Assembly: GCF_012932495.1 (NCBI RefSeq) | Contig: NZ_JABCNG010000001.1 | Span: 2,046,001 to 2,110,000, forward strand | Direction: 5' to 3' | DNA length: 64,000 nt | DNA from: Novosphingobium sp. SG919 | GTDB lineage: Bacteria > Pseudomonadota > Alphaproteobacteria > Sphingomonadales > Sphingomonadaceae | Shown: piece after piece, positions 34,440 through 42,876 of the stretch | Layout: every line of letters starts with the position of its first letter | How positions within the stretch are numbered: the first letter of the stretch is position 1 | The notes under the pieces: generated by a model | The model's database searches: none | Seen by the model: the letters and a program-made list of their open reading frames with translations, nothing else | Told to the model about the DNA's origin: nothing | Made by a program: the position numbers and the translations under genes

Positions 34440-35123
34440 TTATTGCGCGCAAGACAGGAATGAAAGCGCCATCAGGGCCAGATCCTTCTTGTACACCATC
34501 CACTGCTGCGGCTGATGGTCTTCGCGCGCGCTGCCCAGCCCCAGTTGCCGGCACAGCACGGCATAAATCGCACGATAGATCGTGCCGGCCTTTTCCTCTG
34601 CCCGGTTGCCACCGAAGCGATCGCGATACGCCAGCAGGGCTTGCACCGCCCGCTGCGCGGCGCGTTCGGCCTGGGCCTTGCCAATGGCGCTGATCACGGG
34701 ATCATGTTCGGCCCGGTCCATGCACAGGCGCAAGATCCGGGCGTGCCGCTGCAGGACCTGGGAATAGGATTCGATGAACGCCGAGAGAAACCCGGCAAGA
34801 TCCACGCTATCCCGGCAGAGTTGCGCCATCATCGCCGCTTCTTCCTGCTCGACCACAATCAGCCGACGCTGCATGGCCGCGCGGATGAGATCGACCTTGG
34901 TCGGAAAGCGAAGATAGATCGAGCCGACGGAAACACCACCGATCCGGCACACTTCGAGCAAGGTGAACGCCTCGCTCTGATGGTCCGTCATCAGGCGGTC
35001 GGTGGCATCGAGCATCCGTTCCAGCGAGGCAGCACTGCGTTTCTGGCGCGCGACGTGATCCTGCCTGGGCGCACAGCCGCTCGCGCAAGGGACATCGGGA
35101 TCGGGGACAAGATCGAAGCTCAT
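34440..35123 (-). CDS. TetR-family transcriptional regulator
   Basis: A 227-residue TetR/AcrR regulator. The DNA-binding part includes RMLDATDRLMTDHQSEAFTL and VCRIGGVSVGSIYLRFPTKVDLI. The N-terminal extension has several cysteines (VPCASGCAP), an unusual feature. It lies between the MFS transporter and a TBDR, so it could regulate either. It is one of three candidate regulators for the recurring palindrome. Confidence 0.89.
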   Translation of the reverse strand: MSFDLVPDPDVPCASGCAPRQDHVARQKRSAASLERMLDATDRLMTDHQSEAFTLLEVCRIGGVSVGSIYLRFPTKVDLIRAAMQRRLIVVEQEEAAMMAQLCRDSVDLAGFLSAFIESYSQVLQRHARILRLCMDRAEHDPVISAIGKAQAERAAQRAVQALLAYRDRFGGNRAEEKAGTIYRAIYAVLCRQLGLGSAREDHQPQQWMVYKKDLALMALSFLSCAQ

Positions 35124-35270
35124 GCGCCTGCCCCCGAAGATTGCCTGACCGACATCACCACACCTTCCCTTCGCCCCGGCGCGGCAACGCGATGGGCAAT
35201 GCCTGGCGCCCGGTTCCCGGCACAGACATGCCCGCTACCATGGCAACCATGGTAGCGGGCGCTGCCGGGA

Positions 35271-37478
35271 TCAGTAGCTATAGGCAATACGCAGGCCATA
35301 CGTGCGCGGCGGCATGAACTGATAGGCGTTGATGTAAGGCGTTGCCGTGAAATTGCGCTGGGCATTGGCGAACACCACCTTGTCGGTGAAGTTGCGCACG
35401 AACGCGGTTACGGTCAGGCCCTTGGCTGCAGGGGCATAAGTCAGCGACAGGTTGCCCATGGCAAAGTCCGCCTGGCGGGTATCGGCGTTGTTGAACACGT
35501 CGAAGTAGTAGTCCGAGCTAAACTTGCCATCGATCCGCGGCGTCAACGAACCCGCGCCACCCATGTCGATCTTGTATTCAAGCCCGGCGGATACGGAAAG
35601 CGCTGGCGCATTGGGCAGGCGATTGCCGATCACGTTGCGCGACACGCTGCCGCCGGTCGCCGGGTCGGTGGTCAAAATGGCCGCCGTGCCGCAGCCGAAG
35701 CGGGTGTGGAGATACGTGCCATTGAGATCCAGGCGCAGGCCGCCGCGGGCAACGACAAGCTGGGCTTCCGCGCCATAGATCTTGGCATTGCCCACGTTGA
35801 AGACCCCGCTGCCGCTTGAAACCGCCGGCGTCGCCTGCGAAGCCTGGTAGCCGGTATACGTCTGGTAGAACACGTCGGCATTGAAAGTGACCGCGCCGCC
35901 AAGGAAGCGGTTCTTGGTCCCCAGTTCCCACGCCGTCACGTTTTCCGGGCCATAATCCACCGAAGGCGCCGAGCCGTTGGAATTGAACCCGCCCGACTTG
36001 TAGCCGGTGGAGAACTTCCCATAGACCATGTTGGTATTGGTGGGCGTCCAATCGAAACCAGCCAGGTAGGTCGGCTTGGATTGCGAGACATAGCCGTTGC
36101 CCAGGCCATAGTACGTGGGCAAGGTCCCCACGCAGGGCACGAATGGCCAGACAAATGCGGGGATGCCCGCGATATCGCACCGCAGCGCCGATTGGCCGGT
36201 GCGCTGCTTGACGTCGTGGGTGTAGCGAACGCCCGCCGTCAGGTGCAATTGCTCGGTCACGCGGTAATTCGCCTGGCCGAACACGGCATCGGACTTGGTC
36301 TTGATGGCATAGTCGAATGCGATCAGATCCTGCCCGGCATATGTCCCGCTCAGTTCCCGCAAGCCGTTGCGCAGCGTGTTGGCTTCCTGGAAGTGGAAGA
36401 AGCCCACTTGAACCGCCAGCGGGTTGGTCTGCGGCGTGGCAAGCCGCACCTCGTGGTTCCAGGTTCGGGGCGCTTCGGCCTGATAGAACGTGGCCCGCGA
36501 CGTTGCCGACCCGCTGGCATCCAGCTTGTGGCGCCAGTCCTGCGCATCATAGCCACCGGCATATGTCAGCGTGGAATCGAGCGGCAGACCGCTGAGCGTG
36601 AATTCCCACCGCACGCGATTGCCGATCAGGCGATTTGAAGTGGGCACGTAATTGGCAAAAGTGCGCGCGTCATAGTTGGTCAAGACCGTCCCCACCGCGC
36701 CGGACAAGGCAACGTCACCGACGTCGTCGATATTGTCGTGCTGGTATTGGATCAGGCCCTCGAAATTGGCAAAGGGCTGAAACGCCAGCGTGGCGCGCCC
36801 CGAAAGCGTCGCATCGTCATCGCCGCGCCCGCCCAGCACGGTCAGATTGCGATAGCCATCGTGGCGATGCGAAATGCCGGCAAAGCGCAGCTGGATTTTG
36901 TCGCTCACCGGAAGGTCCACCCCGGCGTCCACGTTGATCGCACCGAAATTGCCGGCTTCGATCGCCACGTCGCCACCCAGCGTCTTGCCCGGCTTGCGCG
37001 TGATCAGGCTGATCAGGCCACCGGTCGAATTGCGCCCGAACAGCGTGCCTTGCGGCCCTTTCAGCACTTCCACGCGCTGCAAGTCGTACATCGACGTGTT
37101 GATCGAATAGGACCGGTTGGTGAAAAAGCCATCGCGCGCAATCGGCACCGATGGGTCACCGATTTCCGTCACGTCGGTCGATGCGATGCCGCGCACGGCA
37201 ACATAACCAGTGCCGTTGCGGGCCGTGAAGTTCACGCTGGGATCGATCCGCTGCAAGGCGGCCACGCTCGTCACGCCAGCGGCCGCCAGTTGATCGCCGT
37301 TGTACACGGTCAGCGCGATCGGGGTTTTCTGGGCGCTCGAGGCAACGCGGTTGGCGGTGACGATGATGTCACCCGTCGGCACGGATCCGCTGCCATCGGC
37401 CGGCGCTTCCTCGGCATGGCCAGCCATACCCCAAAGACACGCGGCGCCAGCCATCAGCTTGATCAAAGACCTGTCCAC
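35271..37478 (-). CDS. TonB-dependent outer-membrane receptor
   Basis: A 735-residue TBDR. A signal peptide ends near GHA-EE (about residue 22). The TonB box is GDIIVTANRV at about 36-45. The plug carries RVEVLKGPQGTLFGRNSTGG, and the barrel ends in YGLRIAYSY with a terminal aromatic residue. The start is GTG 37478 with GGGAGG upstream. Its promoter gap carries two copies of the cluster palindrome (37636 and 37783), which links it to the FAH/SDR and glycoside genes. Plant glycosides are a reasonable ligand guess. Confidence 0.92.
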   Translation of the reverse strand: MDRSLIKLMAGAACLWGMAGHAEEAPADGSGSVPTGDIIVTANRVASSAQKTPIALTVYNGDQLAAAGVTSVAALQRIDPSVNFTARNGTGYVAVRGIASTDVTEIGDPSVPIARDGFFTNRSYSINTSMYDLQRVEVLKGPQGTLFGRNSTGGLISLITRKPGKTLGGDVAIEAGNFGAINVDAGVDLPVSDKIQLRFAGISHRHDGYRNLTVLGGRGDDDATLSGRATLAFQPFANFEGLIQYQHDNIDDVGDVALSGAVGTVLTNYDARTFANYVPTSNRLIGNRVRWEFTLSGLPLDSTLTYAGGYDAQDWRHKLDASGSATSRATFYQAEAPRTWNHEVRLATPQTNPLAVQVGFFHFQEANTLRNGLRELSGTYAGQDLIAFDYAIKTKSDAVFGQANYRVTEQLHLTAGVRYTHDVKQRTGQSALRCDIAGIPAFVWPFVPCVGTLPTYYGLGNGYVSQSKPTYLAGFDWTPTNTNMVYGKFSTGYKSGGFNSNGSAPSVDYGPENVTAWELGTKNRFLGGAVTFNADVFYQTYTGYQASQATPAVSSGSGVFNVGNAKIYGAEAQLVVARGGLRLDLNGTYLHTRFGCGTAAILTTDPATGGSVSRNVIGNRLPNAPALSVSAGLEYKIDMGGAGSLTPRIDGKFSSDYYFDVFNNADTRQADFAMGNLSLTYAPAAKGLTVTAFVRNFTDKVVFANAQRNFTATPYINAYQFMPPRTYGLRIAYSY

Positions 37479-37635
37479 AAACCCCTCCCTAGGTTGAATT
37501 TATCGGTTCGCCGCCGAGGCCCGGAACCAGGCCGCGGCGACCACGGGCGGACTAAGGGCCGGCGGGCAACCTGCAGGAAATCCGAAGACTGCAGGATCGC
37601 GTCGCGAGGAATCACCGTGTCCGCGCTTTCATAAT

Positions 37636-37648
37636 TAATCGTCGATTA
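37636..37648. promoter_or_regulatory. Operator-like palindrome, copy 2 (TBDR promoter)
   Basis: TAATCGTCGATTA is a perfect 6+1+6 palindrome, 158 bases upstream of the TBDR start. It is followed by GATTT, similar to the GATA seen at other copies. Confidence 0.6.
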
Positions 37649-37782
37649 GATTTGATGTCCAGACGCGTCAAGTGCCATTGCGGCAGAGCGCTCCGGACGC
37701 TTCTGTTCGCCACGAGCGCCCGCTCCCAACAAAAGAAGAAAGCGCCTTTATCTCACCACGGCTTTTGGCTATGCGCCACGCC

Positions 37783-37795
37783 TGATCATTGATTA
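37783..37795. promoter_or_regulatory. Operator-like palindrome, copy 3 (FAH operon promoter)
   Basis: TGATCATTGATTA followed by GATA lies 69 bases before the FAH-family gene. The right half with its flank, ATTGATTAGATA, matches 11 of 12 bases of ATTGATTGGATA at 53188 beside the GntR gene. Confidence 0.6.
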
Positions 37796-37863
37796 GATAC
37801 GTTCAATAGGCGCAAGACCGGCGCCCCGCCGCTCAGCCTAGCGACCCCATCGCGGAGATCACC

Positions 37864-38718
37864 ATGAAATTGGTTCGGTTCGGCCCCTTAGGCCAGGAAA
37901 GGCCCGGCATCGTCGACCGGGAAGGCGCGCTGCGGGACCTTGCGGCCCATGTCCCCGACATCACCCCTGATGTGCTTTCCCGCGCGAGCCTGGAATGGCT
38001 TAGCCAACTCGACATGGCATCGCTGCCGATCGTTCCGGGCACGCCGCGCCTGGGCAAGCCACTGGTCGGCACGCAACAGTTTATCGCCATCGGCCTCAAC
38101 TATTCCGACCATGCCGAGGAATCGAACATGCCGATCCCTGCCGAACCGGTCGTGTTCACCAAGGCGGTGTCCTGCATCCAGGGCCCGAACGACGAGGTGC
38201 GCCGTCCGCGCAATTCGGAAAAGATGGATTGGGAAGTCGAACTGGGCATCGTGATCGGCTCGCGCGCGTCCTACGTCGATCCCGCGCAGGCGCTCGACCA
38301 CGTTGCCGGCTATCTGCTGTGCGACGATCTGTCGGAGCGGGCGTTCCAGCTTGAGCGCGGCGGATCGTGGGACAAGGGCAAGGGCTGCGAAACATTTGGC
38401 CCGATCGGCCCATGGCTGGTCACGGCAGACGAAGTGGGCGATCCCCAGCAACTGGGCATGTGGCTCGACGTCAACGGGCAGCGCATGCAGACCGGCAACA
38501 CCGCGAAGATGATTTTCGATTGCGCCACAATCGTGAGTTATCTCAGCCAGTTCATGGTGCTTCAACCCGGTGATATCATCACCACCGGAACCCCGCCGGG
38601 CGTGGGACTGGGCAAGCAGCCCCCCGTCTACCTGCAGGAAGGCGATGTGATCGAACTGGGCATCGACAAGCTCGGTACCCAGAAGCACAAGGTCATCGCC
38701 TGGAACGAGGGGCGCTGA
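37864..38718 (+). CDS. Fumarylacetoacetate-hydrolase-family enzyme, 2,4-diketo-3-deoxy-sugar-acid hydrolase-like
   Basis: A 284-residue FAH-family hydrolase. The metal-binding residues are visible as E124 and E126 (DWEVELGIVIG) and D155 (LLCDDLSER); H83 lies in NYSDHAEES. It resembles LRA6 and the fuconate-pathway enzyme, which split 2,4-diketo-3-deoxy-6-deoxyhexonates into pyruvate plus lactate. It starts a plus-strand operon with two SDRs and a D-lactate dehydrogenase, which supports this reading. Other FAH-type hydrolases or isomerases of aromatic catabolism are alternatives. Confidence 0.87.
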   Translation: MKLVRFGPLGQERPGIVDREGALRDLAAHVPDITPDVLSRASLEWLSQLDMASLPIVPGTPRLGKPLVGTQQFIAIGLNYSDHAEESNMPIPAEPVVFTKAVSCIQGPNDEVRRPRNSEKMDWEVELGIVIGSRASYVDPAQALDHVAGYLLCDDLSERAFQLERGGSWDKGKGCETFGPIGPWLVTADEVGDPQQLGMWLDVNGQRMQTGNTAKMIFDCATIVSYLSQFMVLQPGDIITTGTPPGVGLGKQPPVYLQEGDVIELGIDKLGTQKHKVIAWNEGR

Positions 38719-38722
38719 GGCG

Positions 38723-39454
38723 ATGGCCGGGCGCCTGGCAGGAAAGACCTGCTTCGTCACCGGGGCGGCGCAGGGCATCGGCCGCGCCATCGCAGATCGC
38801 TTCGCCGCCGAAGGCGCGCGGGTTGCGGCCGCCGACTTGCGCTTTTCCGAAAGCTTCGCCTCGCCGGCGATCACCGCCATGCCACTCGATGTCACCGATG
38901 ACCGCGCGGTAGTACAGGCGGCGGCCGAATGGCCCGATTGCGCAGTGCTCGTCAACTGCGTCGGCTATGTCGCCAATGGGTCGATCCTAGACTGCTCGAT
39001 GGCCGACTTCGCGCGCAGCGTGGATCTCAACGTGACGTCGATGGTGCGCACCATCCAGGCATTCCTGCCACGCATGCTGCAAAGGCGCGAGGGTTCGATC
39101 ATCAACATCGCCTCGGTGGTATCCTCGGTGATGGCCGCTCCCAATCGCTGTGCCTATGCCACCACCAAGGCTGCGGTGATCGGCCTGACCATGGCCGTCG
39201 CGCGCGATTTCATCGCCGATGGCATCCGTTGCAACGCGATCAGCCCCGGCACGGTGGAATCGCCCTCGCTGCTTGACCGGTTTGCCGCAACCGGCGATGC
39301 CGAAGCGGCGCGCAGCGCCTTCGTGGCGCGCCAGCCGATGGGGCGCCTGGGCGAGGCAGCCGAAATCGCGGCCGCGGCCGTCCTGCTCGCCAGCAACGAG
39401 GCCCGCTTCATGTCGGGTAGCAACATGGTCATCGATGGAGGAATGAGCCTGTGA
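38723..39454 (+). CDS. SDR-family oxidoreductase, probable 2-keto-3-deoxy-sugar-acid 4-dehydrogenase
   Basis: A 243-residue classical SDR. The NAD motif TGAAQGIG is at 13-20, NxxS in NIASVVSSV, the catalytic YATTK, and the PGTVESPSL loop. In the L-fucose and L-rhamnose diketo-hydrolase pathways an SDR of this type oxidises the 2-keto-3-deoxy acid at C4 before the FAH enzyme, and the genes adjoin as here. The start is 4 bases after the FAH stop. It overlaps the next SDR by 4 bases (GTGA). Confidence 0.86.
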   Translation: MAGRLAGKTCFVTGAAQGIGRAIADRFAAEGARVAAADLRFSESFASPAITAMPLDVTDDRAVVQAAAEWPDCAVLVNCVGYVANGSILDCSMADFARSVDLNVTSMVRTIQAFLPRMLQRREGSIINIASVVSSVMAAPNRCAYATTKAAVIGLTMAVARDFIADGIRCNAISPGTVESPSLLDRFAATGDAEAARSAFVARQPMGRLGEAAEIAAAAVLLASNEARFMSGSNMVIDGGMSL

Positions 39455-40215
39455 GCAAACCCCTGGCCCTGTTGACCGGCGGCAGCACCGGGATCGGCCA
39501 CCATCTCGTCACGGCATTGGCCGAGGCCGGCTATGCCGTGGCGTTCAGCTACCGCGCGTCGCCCGCACCGGCCGAGGCCCTGGCACAAGACCTTGTTGCC
39601 CGTGGCCATGCCGCACGCGCCCTGGCCTGCGACGTGGGCGACAAGGTGCAAGTGGAAGCGTTCGTTGGCGCCGCCATCGCCTGGGCTGGGCAGCCGCCCA
39701 GTCTCCTGGTCAACAACGCCGGAATCCAGGCCTGGGCGCCGCTGCTCGATCTTGCCGAGGAACAGTGGGACGATGTGCTGCGCACCAATCTCAAGGGCTG
39801 CTTCCTCCACACCCAGGTCGTCGGCCGCATCATGGCCGAGGCCGGCCAAGGTGGCGCGATCGTCAATATCGGCTCGGGCTGCAACAAGCTCGCCTTCCCC
39901 AACCTGGTGTCGTACACCGCCTCCAAGGGCGGAATCGAGCAATTCACCAAGTCCGCAGCGGTCGAGCTGGGCCGCTATGGCATCACCGTCAATTGCGTGG
40001 CGCCCGGCGCGATCGCGACCGAGCGAACCGCCGAGGAAGCGCCCGACTACGCCGCGAGTTGGGCGCCGATAACACCGCTGGGCCGTGTCGGCACGCCCGA
40101 GGATATCGCCGGGCCGGTGCTGTTCTTCGCCGGCCCGGGCGCGCGGTATGTTACCGGCCAGACCCTGTGGGTCGACGGCGGGGTGTTCTCGCGCGCCGCC
40201 TGGCCCTATTCCTGA
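39451..40215 (+). CDS. SDR-family oxidoreductase, probable sugar 1-dehydrogenase
   Basis: A 254-residue SDR. TGGSTGIGHH is the cofactor motif, NNAG follows in LLVNNAGIQ, the catalytic YTASK comes later, and WVDGGVFS is at the end. It resembles sugar 1-dehydrogenases (rhamnose, fucose and glucose type). The start is GTG 39451, overlapping the previous stop as GTGA, which indicates translational coupling. In the operon it could open the pathway by oxidising a 6-deoxy sugar to its lactone. No lactonase or sugar-acid dehydratase is present in the window. Confidence 0.86.
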   Translation: MSKPLALLTGGSTGIGHHLVTALAEAGYAVAFSYRASPAPAEALAQDLVARGHAARALACDVGDKVQVEAFVGAAIAWAGQPPSLLVNNAGIQAWAPLLDLAEEQWDDVLRTNLKGCFLHTQVVGRIMAEAGQGGAIVNIGSGCNKLAFPNLVSYTASKGGIEQFTKSAAVELGRYGITVNCVAPGAIATERTAEEAPDYAASWAPITPLGRVGTPEDIAGPVLFFAGPGARYVTGQTLWVDGGVFSRAAWPYS

Positions 40216-40253
40216 GGCGCGAACCGCCCCGCCGAGACTGCCGGAGATCGATC

Positions 40254-41924
40254 ATCTCGCTTGTTCATTCGCTGCGCGCCATCGTCGGGCGACGGCACGT
40301 CCTGACCGGGCGCAGCCGCACGCGCCGCTATGATACCGGTTTTCGCCATGGTGGCGGCGAGGTGCTGGCGGTGGTGCGCCCCGGCACCCCGCTCGAACAG
40401 TACGATGCGTTCTGCGCCTGCATCGCCGCGGGCGTGATCGTCATCGTCCAGGCCGCCAACACCGGGCTCACCGGCGGTTCGACACCCGATGGCCAATACG
40501 ATCGCCCCGTGGTGATCATCAACACCATGCGGATCAAGGGCGTCCATGTGGTGCGCGGCGGCGCGCAAGTCGTCTGCCTGGCCGGATCCACCTTGTTCGA
40601 ACTCGAACGGGCGCTGGCGCCCCTTGGGCGGGAGCCACATTCGGTGATCGGTTCCTCGTGCCTGGGCGCTTCCGTGGTGGGCGGGGTCTGCAACAATTCT
40701 GGCGGAGCGCTGGTGCAGCGTGGCCCGGCCTACACCGAATATGCCCTGTTTGCGCGCGTGACCGCGGATCGCCGGGTCGAGTTGGTCAATCACCTTGGCA
40801 TCGCGCTGGGCACCGATCCGCGTGCCGTCCTCGAAACCCTGGCCAGGGGCGAACTGACCGACGACCTTGTGCGTGACGAAGGCCGCGCGGCGTCCGCGCG
40901 CGGCTATGCCGAAACGGTGCGGGCCATCGATGCCCCCACGCCGGCACGCTTCAACGCCGATCCGCGCCACCTGTTCGAAGCATCGGGCAGCGCCGGCAAA
41001 GTCATGGTCCTGGCCGTGCGGCTCGATACCTTTGTGCAGCAAGCCGATGCCGCCACGTTCTACATCGGCACCAACGATCCAGACGAGTTGGAAACGCTGC
41101 GCGGGCGTATCCTCGCCGAATGCGCCGACCTGCCGGTTTCGGGCGAATATATCCACCGTGATGCCTTCGATGTCGCCGAGCGATACGGCAAGGATATCTT
41201 CGTCGCGATCGAGCGGCTCGGCACCGACCGCCTGCCCGCGCTGTTCGCGCTCAAGGCAGCCGTCGATGGCTGGGCGCGGCGCATGCGCATCCTGCCCGAT
41301 CACCTGTCGGATAAATTGATGCAGGGGATCAGCCGCCTGCTGCCCCAGCATCTTCCCCCGCGGATGCGTGCTTGGCGCGACCGCTACGAGCATCATCTCA
41401 TCCTCAAGATGGCCGGACCAGGCATTGCCGAGGCGCGTGCCGTGCTCGACACCATGTTCCCCAGCGCCACGGGGGCAATGTTCGCCTGCACGCCGCTGGA
41501 AGCGCGCAAGGCGTTCCTGCACCGCTTCGCCGTGGCAGGCGCCGCGATCCGCTATCGGATCATGCATGCCCGCCACTGCGGCGAGATCATCGCGCTCGAT
41601 ATCGCGCTGCGCCGCAACGATCGCCAGTGGCGCGAGGAATTGCCGGCGCAAATCGCCGATAGCATCGAAATCGCGCTCTATTACGGGCACTTCTTCTGCC
41701 ACGTGTTCCATCAGGACTACATCTTGAAGCAGGGGGTGGACCCACTGGAAACCGAACACCGCATGTGGGCCGTGCTCGACGCGCGCGGGGCGGAATACCC
41801 AGCCGAACACAACGTCGGCCATCTCTATCATGCCAAGCCCGCGCTGGCCGCCCACTATGCCGCGCTCGACCCCGGCAACCATCTCAATCCGGGCATCGGG
41901 CACACCTGCCGAACCGCCTGCTAA
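40254..41924 (+). CDS. dld: Quinone-dependent D-lactate dehydrogenase
   Basis: About 556 residues, closely matching E. coli Dld as I remember it, a peripheral membrane flavoenzyme that oxidises D-lactate to pyruvate with quinone. FAD-binding motifs are QAANTGLTGGSTPDG and GREPHSVIGSSCLGASVVGG. Dld-specific segments are AGEYxHRD-like VSGEYIHRDAFDVAERYGKD and YPAEHNVGHLYHA. There is no ATG, GTG or TTG in frame from the previous stop until GTG near 40372, which would delete conserved N-terminal sequence. Homology begins at about 40254, an ATC with GGAG 7 bases upstream, so that is used as a provisional start. It is the last gene of the FAH/SDR operon. Confidence 0.88.
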   Translation: MSLVHSLRAIVGRRHVLTGRSRTRRYDTGFRHGGGEVLAVVRPGTPLEQYDAFCACIAAGVIVIVQAANTGLTGGSTPDGQYDRPVVIINTMRIKGVHVVRGGAQVVCLAGSTLFELERALAPLGREPHSVIGSSCLGASVVGGVCNNSGGALVQRGPAYTEYALFARVTADRRVELVNHLGIALGTDPRAVLETLARGELTDDLVRDEGRAASARGYAETVRAIDAPTPARFNADPRHLFEASGSAGKVMVLAVRLDTFVQQADAATFYIGTNDPDELETLRGRILAECADLPVSGEYIHRDAFDVAERYGKDIFVAIERLGTDRLPALFALKAAVDGWARRMRILPDHLSDKLMQGISRLLPQHLPPRMRAWRDRYEHHLILKMAGPGIAEARAVLDTMFPSATGAMFACTPLEARKAFLHRFAVAGAAIRYRIMHARHCGEIIALDIALRRNDRQWREELPAQIADSIEIALYYGHFFCHVFHQDYILKQGVDPLETEHRMWAVLDARGAEYPAEHNVGHLYHAKPALAAHYAALDPGNHLNPGIGHTCRTAC

Positions 41925-42008
41925 TCGGCCGATTTCTCATTTGATTTAAGGCTGTCCGGCCATGCGAGGAGCTGCCCCTGTCGCGTCGGTCCTCTTGCCA
42001 AGCCGCGC

Positions 42009-42638
42009 TCAGGAATGCGTTGACGTTGGCAAACCGTCGGAAAGCGCGGACAGCAGGCAGCGATCCACCAGTGCCTCGGCAATATCAACCGAGGGCAGCG
42101 TGCGCGGATCATGGGGACGGATCACCCCTTTGCGGCGCATCGTGGCAAAGCCATAGATGCCCGACCAGAACGCCACGCTGCGCACATCGGCCTCCGCATC
42201 CGCAATGCCGGGCAATGCCGCCACGATCTGGCTACGCAGCGCATCGTGGCCCATCAGCTGGAACTCGAGCAGGCCGGGATCGAGCGTCGGCATGGTCAAC
42301 TCGCTCTCGTACATCAAGTCGATCAGGTTTGGATTGTCGTCGGCAAACTTGATGAACAACACCCCCATGCGGCGCAGCTTTTCCTCGGGCGCCATCTTGC
42401 TGGCAACGACGATCGTAGTGCCCGCCAGCATGTCGCGAAATCCTTCCTTGGCCAGTGCCAGCAGGAACGAGCGACGATCGGGAAAGTGATAGTACGGGGC
42501 GCCGGGTGATACGCCCACTTGTTGGGCCAAAGTGCGTATCGACAGGTTGATGTGGCCGTTTTGCTTCACATATTCGCGCCCGACATTGAGGAGATCGTTT
42601 CTCAAATCTTCCCGATGATACGGCTTTTTCTCGCTCAT
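42009..42638 (-). CDS. TetR-family transcriptional regulator
   Basis: A 209-residue TetR regulator. The helix-turn-helix is LSIRTLAQQVGVSPGAPYYHF at about 38-58, and the C-terminal helical domain includes the WSGIYGFATMRRKG motif of a known TetR C-terminal family (TetR_C_33-like). The ATG at 42638 follows AGAGGG. It is divergent from the DUF1080 gene with a perfect palindrome TAATCACTGATTA between them. This arrangement makes it a strong candidate for the regulator that binds the cluster motif. Confidence 0.9.
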   Translation of the reverse strand: MSEKKPYHREDLRNDLLNVGREYVKQNGHINLSIRTLAQQVGVSPGAPYYHFPDRRSFLLALAKEGFRDMLAGTTIVVASKMAPEEKLRRMGVLFIKFADDNPNLIDLMYESELTMPTLDPGLLEFQLMGHDALRSQIVAALPGIADAEADVRSVAFWSGIYGFATMRRKGVIRPHDPRTLPSVDIAEALVDRCLLSALSDGLPTSTHS

Positions 42639-42760
42639 GGCGTCCCTCTGAATTTTCCGGTCCTTACCTATCATCAAACGCCGGCAATGCCAGCGACCAT
42701 CTGATCACGGCATAGCCCCATGCCGCGCAAGTCGCGGAAATTGGCCCCTTGCCCGCAATG

Positions 42761-42773
42761 TAATCACTGATTA
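42761..42773. promoter_or_regulatory. Operator-like palindrome, copy 4 (TetR/DUF1080 divergent promoter)
   Basis: TAATCACTGATTA is a perfect 6+1+6 palindrome. It lies 104 bases before the DUF1080 gene and 123 bases before the divergent TetR gene, so one regulator could control both. Confidence 0.65.
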
Positions 42774-42876
42774 AACCGAGGGTCCGCCGGGAGAGATTGC
42801 CTTACGCCACCGGCGCCCGCCCCGACCGCCGCCCTGCCGGGCCATTAGCCGTCCGATGATGACAGGACCCTATTCG

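Larger units (their letters stand above)
37479..37863. other. 385-base divergent intergenic region, TBDR / FAH operon
   Basis: No gene was recognised. Two operator-like palindromes (37636-37648 and 37783-37795) lie about 135 bases apart, one facing each divergent transcription unit. The rest has mixed GC content and no other clear repeat. Confidence 0.7.

Noticed and set aside
37864..41924. Sulfoquinovose or L-fucose pathway as a firm call
   Set aside because: No sulfo-specific genes are present, and the D-lactate enzyme does not fit the L-lactate expected from L-fucose.
41924..41935. Palindrome AATCGGCCGATT as a seventh regulon site
   Set aside because: The spacing differs by one base from the 13-base consensus and it overlaps the dld stop in a convergent gap with no promoter to control.
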